From Comamonadaceae bacterium (GTDB taxonomy: Bacteria > Pseudomonadota > Gammaproteobacteria > Burkholderiales > Burkholderiaceae_C), in assembly GCA_027485235.1 (NCBI GenBank), contig JAIXRJ010000011.1:45454-109453 (forward strand): 64,000 bases of DNA, in the 5' to 3' direction. Under the pieces are notes generated by a model. It made no database searches. It was not told where the DNA came from and saw nothing but the letters and a program-made list of their open reading frames with translations. The position numbers and the translations under genes were made by a program. Positions within the stretch are counted from its first letter, which is position 1. The number at the start of each line of letters is the position of its first letter. Below, one piece after another: positions 24,448 to 34,200 of the stretch.

Positions 24448-25026
24448 GTGGGGCTGTAATTTTACACAGTATTCTGACGCCATCGCGACGTCTGTCCAAC
24501 GATTCAACCTACAAATACCGGAATCTGCGAGATGCCGCACCCTCACACACACACCTTGAATACCTGCAATAGGTCGGCAGTGCCAGCACGCGTAGACCGA
24601 AACCGGTCCTTTCCTACGGGCGCCCTGACGCCTGCCAGCTGGTGCCCTGTCTTCGAGCCGAGGCAAGCTTGATCGTCGAATGACAGGCTGCCATTCGACC
24701 TACAGGGGCGAGTGGCTGAGATCAACCCAAACCAGCCTGTACGAGTTCTACTGCTAGCCACAGTCGGCGATGAATTTCTGTAATCTGGCAATGATGGGAA
24801 GCAAGATTCACATCAAACTCCCTAGCCCGGACCCGCATGAATCCTAGGTCTCTCTTTTGGATACGACCAAGAGAAAACAGAGAAAGAGAGAGATTTCGGC
24901 AGAAAAAAGGCCCTTATTCCCGACCTCCTGGCCATCCACGGCCAAGAGACTTTTTCAGGAATGGCGCCAAGATTGGGCCTCAGCGCGATGCACGAACGTC
25001 GTAGAGAGCAGTTCGCGGGTTATAAA
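24448..25026. other. noncoding stretch between prophage margin and tRNA
   Basis: About 580 bases without a convincing gene on either strand. Open frames present have atypical composition. The base composition and lack of coding character suggest decayed mobile DNA; I cannot name an insertion sequence in it. It would be the natural place for a decayed integrase, but no integrase motif is recognisable. Confidence 0.5.
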
Positions 25027-25311
25027 TGGTAGGGCGTGACAGACTTGAACTGTCGACCAAAGGATTCCGGTTTGTGTAACTTTCGCCACTCCCTGGACTT
25101 TGCCTTCACCATAGCTTGCGCCGTAGGTGGGTGCCGTCAAGTCTCTACACGTTCCAAGATGCTTTCACATCAAGGCTTCGCTCGGCATTGCCGTATGTGT
25201 TGCCACACTTAGGTTTCACCGACTTTGACACCATCCCTTACACAGTTTCCACGTGTAAGGCACATTTGAGAAATATGAGTCCTCTGCTCTAACCAACTGA
25301 GCTAACGCCCC
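25027..25311 (-). tRNA. tRNA with anticodon CAU (Ile2 or Met), interrupted by a group I intron
   Basis: Exon 1 (25311-25275) supplies acceptor strand GGGGCGT, the D arm and the anticodon stem and loop up to CAT. Exon 2 (25066-25027) supplies AATCC, the variable loop, T arm (GACAGTTCAAGTCTGTC), acceptor strand ACGCCCT and encoded ACCA. Removing 25067-25274 gives a complete cloverleaf with anticodon loop CTCATAA. The intron lies directly after the anticodon. A CAU tRNA can be elongator Met or Ile2 (lysidine-modified by TilS); the TTTGGTCG variable region and the intron's known Azoarcus host tRNA favour Ile2, but this is not decisive. Confidence 0.92.
25067..25274 (-). ncRNA. group I self-splicing intron (subgroup IC3-like, Azoarcus type)
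   Basis: 208 nt, no ORF. Its core matches what I recall of the Azoarcus tRNA-Ile(CAU) intron: AAGGGATGGTGTCAAA, GAAACCTAAG, GACGGCACCCACCTA, GCTATGGTGAAGGC, CCAGGGAGTGGCGAAAG and the end ACACAAACCGG with terminal omega-G. P1 forms between exon CAU plus intron AUUU and the guide AAAUGUG, with the conserved U.G wobble at the 5' splice site. P2 pairs CCUUACAC with GUGUAAGG. P7 pairs GACUU with AAGUC, a covariation relative to GACUA/UAGUC in Azoarcus. P9 has a GAAA tetraloop. Expected to self-splice with guanosine. Confidence 0.93.
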
Positions 25312-25481
25312 TTAAAAGTTATTGTACGTGGTCGGATTTTTATCGCTATGGGCAGTCCAAAAAGCGGGTTCAAAACAATCAAAAAGTGTGTAGTCGGTGT
25401 GTAGTGATTTACACACTCCAATAAAACACACAACCTGTTGTTTTTAAAGGGTTTTTTCTCATATGAAGAGCTTTTTTAATA
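25312..25481. other. AT-rich spacer between intron-bearing tRNA and tRNA 5' fragment
   Basis: 170 bases without a gene. It contains an inverted repeat GTGTGTA (25397-25403) / TACACAC (25410-25416) and the related direct repeats GTGTAGTC, GTGTAGTG. Such repeats can be recombinase arm sites of an attachment region. It also must hold the promoter of the split tRNA gene if that gene is expressed. Confidence 0.4.
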
Positions 25482-25523
25482 GATTATGAGTCCTCTGCTC
25501 TAACCAACTGAGCTAACGCCCCC
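25482..25523 (-). pseudogene. truncated, intron-less 5' half of the same CAU tRNA
   Basis: 42 bases read GGGGGCGTTAGCTCAG... through the D arm, anticodon CAT and AATC, identical to exon 1 plus the first four bases of exon 2 of the neighbouring tRNA, then diverge completely. It has no intron and no 3' half, so it cannot make a tRNA. The pattern fits the attachment-site scar of an element integrated in the anticodon region. Confidence 0.8.
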
Positions 25524-25556
25524 ACCGAAGCGGTGATTGTAGTGGGCCGCCGGGGC

Positions 25557-26561
25557 TTATTTGGACTGGCTCAGCGCATTGCTGACCAGGCGCGAGGTGA
25601 TGTTGACGATCTGGATCATGCGGTCGTAGGGCATGCGGGTTGGGCCGATCACGCCCAAGGTGCCGACCACCTGGCCGTCCACCTCATAGGGCGAGCTGAC
25701 CACCGACAACTCCTGCATGGGCACGATCTGGCTTTCGCCGCCGATGTAGATGCGCACGCCTTCGGCTTGGCTGGACACATCGAGCAAGCGCATGAGCTGC
25801 GTCTTTTGCTCAAACAAGTCAAAAGCCCGGCGAAGGTGCACCATGTCGCTGGAAAAGTCACTCACCGACAGCAAGTTGCGCTCACCTGAGATGACCACCT
25901 CCTTGTGGTCATTGGCCATGGCCTCGGAGCTGACCTGCACGGCCGCCTGCATCAGGGTCACGATTTCGCCTTGCAGACTGACCAGTTCTTGCTGCACGCG
26001 GCTGCGCACTTGCTCAATCGCCATGCCAGCGTAATGGGTGTTCAGGTAATTGGAGGTCTCGATCAGCTGGCTTTGCGAGTAATCGGTCTCGGTGAACAAG
26101 ATGCGGTTTTGCACATCGCCTTCGGGCGAGACGATGATCACCAGGAAACGCCGCTCGGACAGGCGCAAAAATTCGATGTGCCGGAAGACCGAAGCCCGCT
26201 TGGGCGCCATGACCACACCCACAAACTGCGACAGGCTCGACAGCAAATGGGCCGCGCTGGCGATGACTTTTTGGGGCTGATCGGGCGTGAGCGCAGGCGC
26301 CTGCAGGCCGGAGCGGTCCACCGTGAGCATGGTGTCCACAAACAGGCGGTAGCCCCGCGTGGTCGGGATGCGCCCAGCCGAAGTGTGCGGGCTGGCGATC
26401 AGGCCCAGTTCTTCCAGATCGGACATCACGTTGCGAATGGTCGCGGGGGACAAATCCAGGCCCGAGGCTTTCGAGAGCGTACGCGAGCCCACGGGTTGGC
26501 CGTCCGCGATGTAGCGCTCCACCAGCGCTTTGAGCAATAACTTGGCACGGTCGTCTAGCAT
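25557..26561 (-). CDS. hrcA: heat-inducible transcription repressor HrcA
   Basis: 334 residues from ATG 26561 (an upstream GTG at 26567 is also possible). HrcA represses groES/groEL and dnaK-type operons by binding CIRCE elements and is kept active by GroEL. The N-terminal winged helix reads [20 protein letters not shown] and [20 protein letters not shown]; the GAF-like body contains [20 protein letters not shown] and the C-terminal [17 protein letters not shown]. Divergent to nadK with only 28 bp between, the usual Burkholderiales order. No CIRCE sequence is seen in that gap. Confidence 0.96.
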   Translation of the reverse strand: MLDDRAKLLLKALVERYIADGQPVGSRTLSKASGLDLSPATIRNVMSDLEELGLIASPHTSAGRIPTTRGYRLFVDTMLTVDRSGLQAPALTPDQPQKVIASAAHLLSSLSQFVGVVMAPKRASVFRHIEFLRLSERRFLVIIVSPEGDVQNRILFTETDYSQSQLIETSNYLNTHYAGMAIEQVRSRVQQELVSLQGEIVTLMQAAVQVSSEAMANDHKEVVISGERNLLSVSDFSSDMVHLRRAFDLFEQKTQLMRLLDVSSQAEGVRIYIGGESQIVPMQELSVVSSPYEVDGQVVGTLGVIGPTRMPYDRMIQIVNITSRLVSNALSQSK

Positions 26562-26589
26562 CAGCACATTTTAATGATGTAATTTGCCG

Positions 26590-27483
26590 ATGAGTTCCAA
26601 GTTCCGTCACGTTGCACTCTTTGGCAAGTACCACACCACCGCACATGGCGGGGCGCTGGAGAGTTCCCGTCGCGCTTTGGACGACGTCGCCCAGTTCTTG
26701 GCCAGGCAAGGCTGTGAGGTAGTGCTGGACCGGGAAACCGCTCTGCACACCGGTCTGAACCAATACCCCATGTTGGACATGGACGCCATCGGCACGCATT
26801 GCGATTTGGGTCTGGTGATCGGCGGCGACGGCACCATGCTGGGCATTGGCCGCCAAATGGCCCGCCATGGCCTGCCGCTGATGGGCATCAACCAGGGGCG
26901 ACTGGGCTTCATCACCGACATTCCCCTGCAAAGCTACCAAGATGTCTTGCTGCCGATGCTGCAAGGCCATTACCAGACCGAAGACCGCAGCTTGCTGCAA
27001 GCGCAGGTGCTGCGCGACCAGCGCAGCGTGTTCAGCGCACTGGCCATGAACGACGTGGTCGTCAACCGCGGCGGCACCTCGGGCATGGTCGAGTTGCGGG
27101 TCGAAGTCGATGGCCGCTTTGTCTCCAACCAGCGCGCGGACGGTCTGATCATCGCCACGCCCACGGGCTCTACCGCTTACTCGCTGTCGGTCGGTGGACC
27201 TTTGATGCACCCGGCCATTGGCGGCTGGGTCATGGCCCCGATTGCACCGCACACTCTATCCAACCGGCCCATCGTGCTGCCCGAGTCGTCCGAGATCAGC
27301 ATCGAGATCGTGGCCGGGCGTTATGTTAGCGCCAACTTCGACATGCAAGCACTGGCTGACCTGATTTTGGGTGACCGCATCGTGGTCACGCGTTCCGAGC
27401 ACACGGTGCGCTTTTTGCACCCCGAGGGCTGGAACTACTTTGACACCCTGCGCAAAAAAATGCACTGGAACGGAGGCGACTGA
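26590..27483 (+). CDS. nadK: NAD kinase
   Basis: 297 residues. Phosphorylates NAD to NADP. The ATP/NAD-binding GGDGTML motif is at 78-84, followed by [13 protein letters not shown], the NE/D loop [15 protein letters not shown] and [16 protein letters not shown] 26590 is preferred over TTG 26584. The recN gene follows after 3 bases, so nadK and recN are cotranscribed. Confidence 0.96.
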   Translation: MSSKFRHVALFGKYHTTAHGGALESSRRALDDVAQFLARQGCEVVLDRETALHTGLNQYPMLDMDAIGTHCDLGLVIGGDGTMLGIGRQMARHGLPLMGINQGRLGFITDIPLQSYQDVLLPMLQGHYQTEDRSLLQAQVLRDQRSVFSALAMNDVVVNRGGTSGMVELRVEVDGRFVSNQRADGLIIATPTGSTAYSLSVGGPLMHPAIGGWVMAPIAPHTLSNRPIVLPESSEISIEIVAGRYVSANFDMQALADLILGDRIVVTRSEHTVRFLHPEGWNYFDTLRKKMHWNGGD

Positions 27484-27486
27484 GCC

Positions 27487-29142
27487 GTGGCACTGACGCA
27501 CATCACCCTGCGCGATTTTGTGATCGTGCACGAACTGGAGCTGGACCTGAACACCGGCTTTGGCGTTCTCACGGGCGAGACCGGTGCCGGTAAGTCCATT
27601 TTGATTGACGCCTTGCAACTGGCCTTGGGTGCCCGGGCTGAGACCAGCGTGGTGCGCGAAGGGGCCAGCCGCTGCGAGGTTTGCGCCGAGTTCGAACCCA
27701 CACCCGCTGTGGCGGCTTGGCTGCTCAATGCAGGTTTCGAGAACGATCACAGCCTCTTGCTGCGCCGCACCGTCGACACCACGGGCAAAAGCCGCGCCTG
27801 GATCAACGGCAGCCCCGCCACCGCCACACAGCTGCGCGAGCTGGGCGAGCATTTGCTCGACATCCATGGCCAGCACGCCTGGCAAAGCCTGACCCGCCCT
27901 GACGCGGTGCGCGGTTTGCTCGACGCCTATGCCAGCACCGACACCCGCCCGCTCAAAGCCGCTTGGCAAGCCTGGCGTCTGGCCCAACAAACGCTGGCCG
28001 ACGCCCAGCAAGCCCAAAGCACCTTGGCCAATGAGCGCGAACGGCTGGCCTGGCAAATTGGCGAACTCGACAAACTCAAGCCCGCTGAGGGTGAATGGGA
28101 AGACATCAGCACCCAGCACAGCCGCCTGGCCAATGCACAAGCGCTGATCGACGCCGCCAACGAAACGACCGTGCAGCTGGAAGGTGAGGACGAAGGCGGC
28201 GCCCTGCGCCAGCTGTCTCGCGCCATCCAGAACCTGCAAGCACTGGGCCATGTGGAACCCGAATTCAAGGCCTTGGCCGAGGTGCTGCTGTCAGCCCAAG
28301 CGCAAGCCGAAGACGTGGCCCACAGCCTGCACAGCTATCTGCGCAAAACCGACCTCGACCCACAAACCCTGGCCGAACTCGACGAACGCATGGGCCAGTG
28401 GCTGTCTTTGGCCCGCCGCTACAAAAAGCCCCCCGAAGAGCTGCCCCTGGTGCTGGCCCAATGGCGCGAAGAGCTGGACAAACTGGACGCAGCCGCCGAT
28501 TTGGACGCCCTGCAAAAAATGGAGCGCGCCGCGAACCAAACATTTGTTCACGCCGCCAAGCAGGTCTCGGCTCAACGCCAAAAAGCGGCCAAGCCTTTGG
28601 CCAAAGCCGTGACGGCGGCCATGCAGCAATTGGGCATGCAAGGCGGCCGCTTTGAAGTCAGCCTGCAAACACTGGACGCGCCCGCTCAACACGGCCTGGA
28701 AGAGGTCAGCTTTCTGGTGGCTGGCCACGAAGGCAGCACACCCCGCCCTGTGGGCAAAGTGGCCTCGGGCGGCGAGTTGTCCCGCATCGCGCTGGCCATT
28801 GCAGTGACCACCAGCGAGTTGGGCGAAGCCGGCACCTTGATCTTTGACGAGGTCGACTCGGGTGTGGGCGGCGCGGTGGCCGAAACCGTGGGCCGCCTGA
28901 TGAAACAGCTGGGCCAACACCGCCAGGTGCTGGCCGTGACCCACCTGCCCCAAGTGGCGGCCTGCGCAGACCACCACCTGCTGGTCAGCAAAGCTGCCGT
29001 CCAAGGCCAGGTCAGCAGCCAAGTCAGACCCATCAGCGGTGAAGAACGCGTCAGCGAAATCGCCCGCATGCTGGGCGGCGAAAAACGCTCCGCCACCACC
29101 TTGGCCCACGCCCGCGAGATGCTGGGCACGCCACAGGACTGA
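27487..29142 (+). CDS. recN: DNA repair protein RecN
   Basis: 551 residues, GTG start. SMC-like ATPase for double-strand-break repair. Walker A GETGAGKS at 30-37, long central coiled coil (about 150-370), signature [14 protein letters not shown], Walker [13 protein letters not shown] and the His-switch [14 protein letters not shown]. Normal length. Follows nadK closely and precedes rapZ by 2 bases. Confidence 0.97.
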   Translation: MALTHITLRDFVIVHELELDLNTGFGVLTGETGAGKSILIDALQLALGARAETSVVREGASRCEVCAEFEPTPAVAAWLLNAGFENDHSLLLRRTVDTTGKSRAWINGSPATATQLRELGEHLLDIHGQHAWQSLTRPDAVRGLLDAYASTDTRPLKAAWQAWRLAQQTLADAQQAQSTLANERERLAWQIGELDKLKPAEGEWEDISTQHSRLANAQALIDAANETTVQLEGEDEGGALRQLSRAIQNLQALGHVEPEFKALAEVLLSAQAQAEDVAHSLHSYLRKTDLDPQTLAELDERMGQWLSLARRYKKPPEELPLVLAQWREELDKLDAAADLDALQKMERAANQTFVHAAKQVSAQRQKAAKPLAKAVTAAMQQLGMQGGRFEVSLQTLDAPAQHGLEEVSFLVAGHEGSTPRPVGKVASGGELSRIALAIAVTTSELGEAGTLIFDEVDSGVGGAVAETVGRLMKQLGQHRQVLAVTHLPQVAACADHHLLVSKAAVQGQVSSQVRPISGEERVSEIARMLGGEKRSATTLAHAREMLGTPQD

Positions 29143-29144
29143 AC

Positions 29145-30002
29145 ATGGACATCATCTTGATCACCGGCATGTCCGGCTCTGGCAAATCGGTGGCGCTGCA
29201 CGCCTTGGAAGACGCCGGTTATTACTGCGTGGACAATTTGCCTCCTGAGTTGCTGATCCCGTTTGTCAAACTCGAAGAACAACACAAAGCAGAACGCTTG
29301 GCCATTGCCATCGACGTGCGCAGCGCCAACTCGCTGCACCTGATGCCCGAGCAAATGGCCATCTTGCGCGACATGGGCATGACGGTGAAGTCGCTTTTTC
29401 TGGACTCCTCGTCCGAAACCCTCATGCGCCGCTACTCCGAGACGCGACGCAAACACCCGCTGTCGGGCGGCCACAAACCCCAAAGCGACAAAGACCTGAC
29501 CGAGACCATCGCGTTTGAACGTGAGTTGCTGTCTGACTTGCGCGAACGCGCCCATGTGATCGACACCAGCTTGCTGCGCTCGGCCCAGCTGCAGACCTAT
29601 GTCAAAACCCTGGTCAGCGCGCCCTTCGCGCAATTGACGGTGGTGTTTGAATCCTTCGCCTTCAAACGCGGCATTCCGACCGACGCCGATTTTGTGTTCG
29701 ATGTGCGCATGCTGCCCAACCCGCATTACGAAAGCGCTCTGCGACCGCTGACCGGCATGGATGCGCCCGTGCAAGAGTACCTGCGCCAGTCCGAAGAGTT
29801 TGTGCAAATGCAGCTGCAGATCGAGGGTTTTTTGGCGCAATGGGTGCCATCCATTGAGCGCGACCACCGCAGCTACCTGACGGTCGCGATTGGTTGTACG
29901 GGTGGTCAGCACCGCTCGGTTTTCATGGTCGAGCAGTTGGCCAAAAGTTTTGGCAAACGCTGGCTCACCCTCAAACGCCACCGCGAACAAGACGGCCAAT
30001 AA
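29145..30002 (+). CDS. rapZ: RNase adapter protein RapZ
   Basis: 285 residues. RNA-binding nucleotide-binding protein that in enterobacteria guides RNase E to the sRNA GlmZ. Walker A GMSGSGKS at 8-15, Walker B-like region [25 protein letters not shown], and the C-terminal [19 protein letters not shown]. It is the third gene of the nadK-recN-rapZ cluster; the usual ptsN/hprK neighbours are not in view. Confidence 0.96.
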   Translation: MDIILITGMSGSGKSVALHALEDAGYYCVDNLPPELLIPFVKLEEQHKAERLAIAIDVRSANSLHLMPEQMAILRDMGMTVKSLFLDSSSETLMRRYSETRRKHPLSGGHKPQSDKDLTETIAFERELLSDLRERAHVIDTSLLRSAQLQTYVKTLVSAPFAQLTVVFESFAFKRGIPTDADFVFDVRMLPNPHYESALRPLTGMDAPVQEYLRQSEEFVQMQLQIEGFLAQWVPSIERDHRSYLTVAIGCTGGQHRSVFMVEQLAKSFGKRWLTLKRHREQDGQ

Positions 30003-30042
30003 GCCCACTTGACAACGTAGGCGCCCAACTGTGTTGGGCGAT

Positions 30043-31071
30043 TCAGGATTGCAAGAGCTGACGAATGGGCGCGGGCAGCCCCAGCGCAGGCCACGCCTGC
30101 GCATCCACCCACTGGCCCTCACCATCGGGGCTTTGACGGGCAGCGCCTGTCAAACGAACCGGGTGCAGATGCAAATCGCGGTGGGTGAGCACATGCTTCC
30201 ATGGCGTGATGTATTGCGCTTCCAGGCCATGAGGCCAGGCGGCCAGCAATTGCGCTTCTGAGTCAAACACCGGCAAGCTGAACAAGCCTGCCCAAATGCC
30301 CTTTTGAGGGCGCTTTTGAAGCCAAACTTGGCCTTGCCCATTGACGGCCCACAACAACCACAATGTAGCGCTGCTGCGTTTGAGTTTGCGGGTCTTGACA
30401 GGATAAGCCAGCGGCTCGCCCTGCGCCTGGGCTGCGCACAGAGTCGACACCGGGCACACCTCGCATTGCACCTTGCGAGGCAAACAGACCGTGGCCCCCA
30501 AGTCCATCAGTGCCTGGGTGTACCGGGGCATGTCGGCTGGCTGGGCGGGCAAGAGCGCTTGCGCCAATTCCCAGAGCTGTTTTTCATTTTTGGCCACCGC
30601 CAAGTCTTCGCCGTAGCCCAGCACACGCGTGAGCACGCGCTTGACGTTGCCATCCAAAATCGCCGCCCGCTCTTGAAAGCAAAACGCGGCGATGGCCGCA
30701 GCGGTCGATCGGCCAATGCCGGGCAAAGTTTGCAGGTCTTCGGCTTTGGAGGGGAAAGCCCCCCCAAAACGCGACATGACCTCTTGCGCACAGCGATGCA
30801 GGTTCCGGGCGCGGCTGTAGTAACCCAAGCCACTCCAGAGTGCCAGCACATCGTCTTGCTCAGCCACTGCCAGGGCCGCCACATCCGGGAAGCGGCTCAA
30901 AAAACGCGCAAAGTAATCGAGCACGGTGCTGACCTGCGTTTGCTGCAGCATGATCTCGGACAACCAGACGCGGTAAGGGTCTTGCGTGTTCTGCCAAGGC
31001 AAGCTCTGGCGACCATGCAGCTTTTGCCAGTCGACCATGTGACGGGCAAATCCTGCGGGCAGTGTGGTCAT
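30043..31071 (-). CDS. mutY: A/G-specific adenine glycosylase MutY
   Basis: 342 residues from ATG 31071, whose ATGA overlaps the mutM stop (translational coupling). Removes adenine opposite 8-oxoguanine. The catalytic glutamate lies in [17 protein letters not shown], the HhH in [15 protein letters not shown] followed by the catalytic aspartate in [13 protein letters not shown]. The 4Fe-4S cysteines are in [10 protein letters not shown] plus one upstream (VCLPRKVQC). A Nudix-like C-terminal domain ([20 protein letters not shown]) recognises 8-oxoG. Confidence 0.95.
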   Translation of the reverse strand: MTTLPAGFARHMVDWQKLHGRQSLPWQNTQDPYRVWLSEIMLQQTQVSTVLDYFARFLSRFPDVAALAVAEQDDVLALWSGLGYYSRARNLHRCAQEVMSRFGGAFPSKAEDLQTLPGIGRSTAAAIAAFCFQERAAILDGNVKRVLTRVLGYGEDLAVAKNEKQLWELAQALLPAQPADMPRYTQALMDLGATVCLPRKVQCEVCPVSTLCAAQAQGEPLAYPVKTRKLKRSSATLWLLWAVNGQGQVWLQKRPQKGIWAGLFSLPVFDSEAQLLAAWPHGLEAQYITPWKHVLTHRDLHLHPVRLTGAARQSPDGEGQWVDAQAWPALGLPAPIRQLLQS

Positions 31072-31883
31072 GGTTTCTGGCATGTGGGGCAATAAAAAGT
31101 GGTGCGCTGACCCTGCAGCATGGAACGAATCGGCGTGCTGCACACCCGGCATGGCGCGCCAGCGCGACCGTACACCGCGGCCTCCAACTGGAAATAACCG
31201 GTTTTGCCTTCGGCACTCACAAAATCCTTGAGTGAGCTGCCCCCTTGTTGCACCGCACGGGCCAACACCTGCACGATGGCCGCATGCAAACGGGCCACAC
31301 GGGGCTTGGACAAGCGAGAAGCTTTCACGGTCGGCCGGATACCGGCCATGAACAAAGCCTCGGAGGCGTAAATATTGCCCACCCCCACCACGATGTCACC
31401 GGACAGCAGCACCTGCTTGATGGCCGAAGCGCGTTTTTTGAGGGCCAGTGCAAAAGCGTTCACGTCAAAGCCACCGTCCAATGGTTCCACGCCCAGATGG
31501 CCCAGCAACTTTTGGGCGGTCGCAGAATTCTCAGACGGAGCCCAGACCACCGCGCCAAAGCGCCTGGGGTCATGCAGGCGCAAAACGCCCCGGTCGGTCT
31601 CCATGTCCATGTGATCGTGTGGCCCGGCTGGGGGCTGATGGACTGCAAAGTTCAAGCTGCCCGACATGCCCAAGTGCAGCAGCAAAATCCCCTCATCGAG
31701 GTCCAGCAGAAGGTATTTGCCTCTGCGGCGCACCGCCTCGATGCGTCGCCCCACCAAACTTTGGGGAGGCAGACCCAAAGGCCATCGCAAAGGCTTGCCC
31801 ATGTGCAAAGCCACAATGCGGGCAGATTGAATACGGTCTGCAAAACTGCGTCGGGTGACTTCAACTTCTGGGAGTTCGGGCAT
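31068..31883 (-). CDS. mutM: formamidopyrimidine-DNA glycosylase MutM (Fpg)
   Basis: 271 residues. Excises 8-oxoguanine; works with the MutY encoded next. [12 protein letters not shown] gives the catalytic Pro2 and Glu3. [18 protein letters not shown] is the helix-two-turn-helix, and [11 protein letters not shown]...YCPTC the C-terminal zinc finger. Its last bases overlap mutY by 4. The gene is divergent to the TPR gene, with about 75 bp of shared promoter space. Confidence 0.97.
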   Translation of the reverse strand: MPELPEVEVTRRSFADRIQSARIVALHMGKPLRWPLGLPPQSLVGRRIEAVRRRGKYLLLDLDEGILLLHLGMSGSLNFAVHQPPAGPHDHMDMETDRGVLRLHDPRRFGAVVWAPSENSATAQKLLGHLGVEPLDGGFDVNAFALALKKRASAIKQVLLSGDIVVGVGNIYASEALFMAGIRPTVKASRLSKPRVARLHAAIVQVLARAVQQGGSSLKDFVSAEGKTGYFQLEAAVYGRAGAPCRVCSTPIRSMLQGQRTTFYCPTCQKP

Positions 31884-31960
31884 GCGTGAGTCCTGTGTCC
31901 GCCATGGCCATCGACGGCGAACACACCGGGTATAAAGGTGTCTGGATTATGATGGCCAGC

Positions 31961-33682
31961 ATGAAACAGTGGTTACGCATCGCCCTCTTGTCCTCTTGCA
32001 TGGCCAGTGCTTGGGCCCAGCCTGCAGCAGCCAAAACGCCCAAACCAGCGCAGCTCTCTGGCCTGGATTCGGTCTTGTTTTATCAAATTCTGCTGGGCGA
32101 GCTCAATGCACAACAAGGCTCTCCGGGAGCGGGGTTTTCCATCATGTTGGATGCCGCCCGCAAAACGCGCAATTCAGCCTTGTTTCAACGCTCAGTGGAC
32201 ATTGCCCTGCAGTCCCGATCTGGCGAGGCGGCCTTGCAAGCGGCGCAAACCTGGAAACGCGAGCTGCCCTCGGCTGTCGAGCCCAACCGCTACATCTTGC
32301 AAATTCTGCTGGCGCTGAACCGCGTGGACGAGGCGGGCCAAGCGCTGACTGTCTCGATCCACGATTTGCCATTGGCTGAACAAGCCAGTGCCATCGTTTC
32401 AGTGCCTCGCATTTTCAGCCCTTTGTCCGACAAGCAACGCGCCGCCGACGTGGTCGAAAAAGCGCTCCAACGCGCCCTTGGCCAAAGCCTTACCACCGCT
32501 TCCGCCTGGACCACCATTGGCCGCATGCGCCGTGACGCAGACCAAACCGAATTGGCCATCCAAGCAGCGCTCAAGGCCCGTGCGGCTGACCCCTTGTCAC
32601 CGGGTCCGATCGTCTTGAGCCTGAGCCTCATGAGCAGCGGCGACGCCGGCCTTAAAGCCATGCTGGACGAGGCCATGCAAGGCCAGATGCTGCCCGAGTT
32701 GCGCTTGGGCTATGCACGCACACTGATCGCTGGGCAGCAGCAGTCCAACGCCCTGCAACAGTTGACGCTGCTCAACAATCGGCATCCGGACTTTGCCAAA
32801 GCTTGGTTGATTCGGGGCTTGTTGGCGCAAGACATGGGACAAATGGCAGACGCAGAGCAACACCTGAGTCGTTTTCTGCAATTGAATGCCAAGAACACCG
32901 AAGCCGAGCAACAAGCGGGACAAGCTGAAGCCCTGATGGCGTTGGCCCAAATCGCACAGCGCCAAGGCCAACTCGAACGCGCCAGTCAATGGCTGTCGCA
33001 GGTGCCGCAGACGGCTGACCCCGTCAAATTGGCCAGCAGGCAAGCTGATTTGCTGGCCCAACAAGGCCGCATGGAAGAAGCCCGCTTGGTCTTGGCTCAG
33101 GTCAAAACGTCCACACCCGAACAAGCCAAACGCAAAACACTCGCCCAATCACAATGGCTTCGTGAAAACAAACAGGCCGATGCGGCCTACAGCCTGGTCC
33201 AGGCCGCCTTGCAGCTTGGCGCCGAAGACGACGACCTGGTGTCCGAATTAGCCATGGTGACCGAAAAGCTCAAGCGCTTTGACGAAATGGAGCGCTTGCT
33301 CAGGCAACTGATCAACACGCGCCCACAAGACCCACAGGCTTTCAATGCTTTGGGCTACTCCTTGGCCGACCGGAACATTCGACTGGATGAAGCCCGCACG
33401 CTGATCGAGCAAGCGGTCAAGCTGGCGCCGCAAGATCCCTACATCCAAGACAGCTTGGGTTGGGTGGCCTTCAGGCAAGGTCAATGGGCGCAGGCTTTGC
33501 AGATCCTCCAAGCGGCCTACAAAGCCAAACCCGATGCCGAAATCGCCGCCCACTTGGGTGAAGTCTTGTCGGTGATGGGGCAAACCCAAGAAGCCGCCCG
33601 CATCTGGCGTGAAGGACTTTTGCTCAAAGCCGACAACGAGACTTTGCAAGAAACCCTGAGACGCCTGAATTTCAAACCATGA
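31961..33682 (+). CDS. TPR repeat protein, exported
   Basis: 573 residues from ATG 31961. The N-terminus MKQWLRIALLSSCMASAWAQ is a signal peptide with likely cleavage after AWA. The remainder is helical with tetratricopeptide repeats, clearest in the last third (PQAFNALGYSLADRNIRLDE, DPYIQDSLGWVAFRQGQWAQ). In Burkholderiales this protein lies before lolB and is presumed to be a periplasmic scaffold. It overlaps lolB by 4 bases (ATGA). Exact partner unknown. Confidence 0.85.
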   Translation: MKQWLRIALLSSCMASAWAQPAAAKTPKPAQLSGLDSVLFYQILLGELNAQQGSPGAGFSIMLDAARKTRNSALFQRSVDIALQSRSGEAALQAAQTWKRELPSAVEPNRYILQILLALNRVDEAGQALTVSIHDLPLAEQASAIVSVPRIFSPLSDKQRAADVVEKALQRALGQSLTTASAWTTIGRMRRDADQTELAIQAALKARAADPLSPGPIVLSLSLMSSGDAGLKAMLDEAMQGQMLPELRLGYARTLIAGQQQSNALQQLTLLNNRHPDFAKAWLIRGLLAQDMGQMADAEQHLSRFLQLNAKNTEAEQQAGQAEALMALAQIAQRQGQLERASQWLSQVPQTADPVKLASRQADLLAQQGRMEEARLVLAQVKTSTPEQAKRKTLAQSQWLRENKQADAAYSLVQAALQLGAEDDDLVSELAMVTEKLKRFDEMERLLRQLINTRPQDPQAFNALGYSLADRNIRLDEARTLIEQAVKLAPQDPYIQDSLGWVAFRQGQWAQALQILQAAYKAKPDAEIAAHLGEVLSVMGQTQEAARIWREGLLLKADNETLQETLRRLNFKP

Positions 33683-34170
33683 AGGGACTGCAGGTTCAAC
33701 GCCGAGCGGCATTGTGGTGTGGTGCTTTGTTTTTGACAGCTTGCACCACAACGCGCACGCTGCCCCCCCAAGCCAGCGCGCATTGGTCAGGACGATTGGC
33801 ACTTGCTGTGCAATCCGACCCGCCGCAGCAATGGAGTGCCGGATTTGAGCTGCAAGGCTCTGCGGCGCAAGGCGAAATGCTGTTGTTCAGCCCGATCGGC
33901 ACCAACTTGGCCCGGCTCAGTTGGACCCCCCAAATGGCGCAACTGGAACAAGGCGGTCAAACCACCCGCAGCGCCAACTTGCCCACCCTGATGGAACAAC
34001 TGCAAGGCACGGCCCTGCCGGTTTCAGCCTTGTTTGAATGGCTGGCAGGACGTGTGGCAGACGTTCCCGGCTGGCAGGCCGACTTGAGCGCCCATGCCCA
34101 AGGCCGTGTGGTGGTTCAAAGAAGCCAGCCAGGGCCTGCTGCTGTGCTGCGCATCGTGATTGACCCATGA
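33679..34170 (+). CDS. lolB: outer membrane lipoprotein LolB
   Basis: 163 residues. Receives lipoproteins from LolA and inserts them in the outer membrane. The lipobox LTAC puts the lipidated cysteine at residue 22. The text WSGRLALAVQSDPPQQWSAG and FELQGSAAQGEMLLFSPIG fits the LolB half-barrel, with the long loop in the later part. Followed by ispE after 30 bases, the normal lolB-ispE-prs arrangement. Confidence 0.9.
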   Translation: MKGLQVQRRAALWCGALFLTACTTTRTLPPQASAHWSGRLALAVQSDPPQQWSAGFELQGSAAQGEMLLFSPIGTNLARLSWTPQMAQLEQGGQTTRSANLPTLMEQLQGTALPVSALFEWLAGRVADVPGWQADLSAHAQGRVVVQRSQPGPAAVLRIVIDP

Positions 34171-34200
34171 ACAACATCCGCCCATGGCGATAATCTGGAC

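Noticed and set aside
24376..24791. Open frames and CCGGAC-type ends suggesting an insertion sequence
   Set aside because: No transposase motif, no convincing terminal inverted repeats or target duplication could be found by eye.
25027..25066. Isolated 3' tRNA half, as would remain at an attachment site
   Set aside because: It pairs with exon 1 at 25275-25311 across a group I intron, so it is an exon and not an att fragment.
26562..26589. CIRCE operator in the hrcA-nadK gap
   Set aside because: The gap is only 28 bp and has no TTAGCACTC/GAGTGCTAA arms.
26014..27252. Long minus-strand open frame opposite nadK and running into hrcA
   Set aside because: Shadow of nadK; His/Gln-rich nonsense composition.
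30020..30042. Hairpin CGCCCAACTGTGTTGGGCG between rapZ and mutY as a terminator
   Set aside because: The stem is good but no T-run follows on either strand; at most a weak element.
28686..30125. 479-codon minus-strand frame opposite recN/rapZ
   Set aside because: Antisense to two clearly identified genes; no family features.
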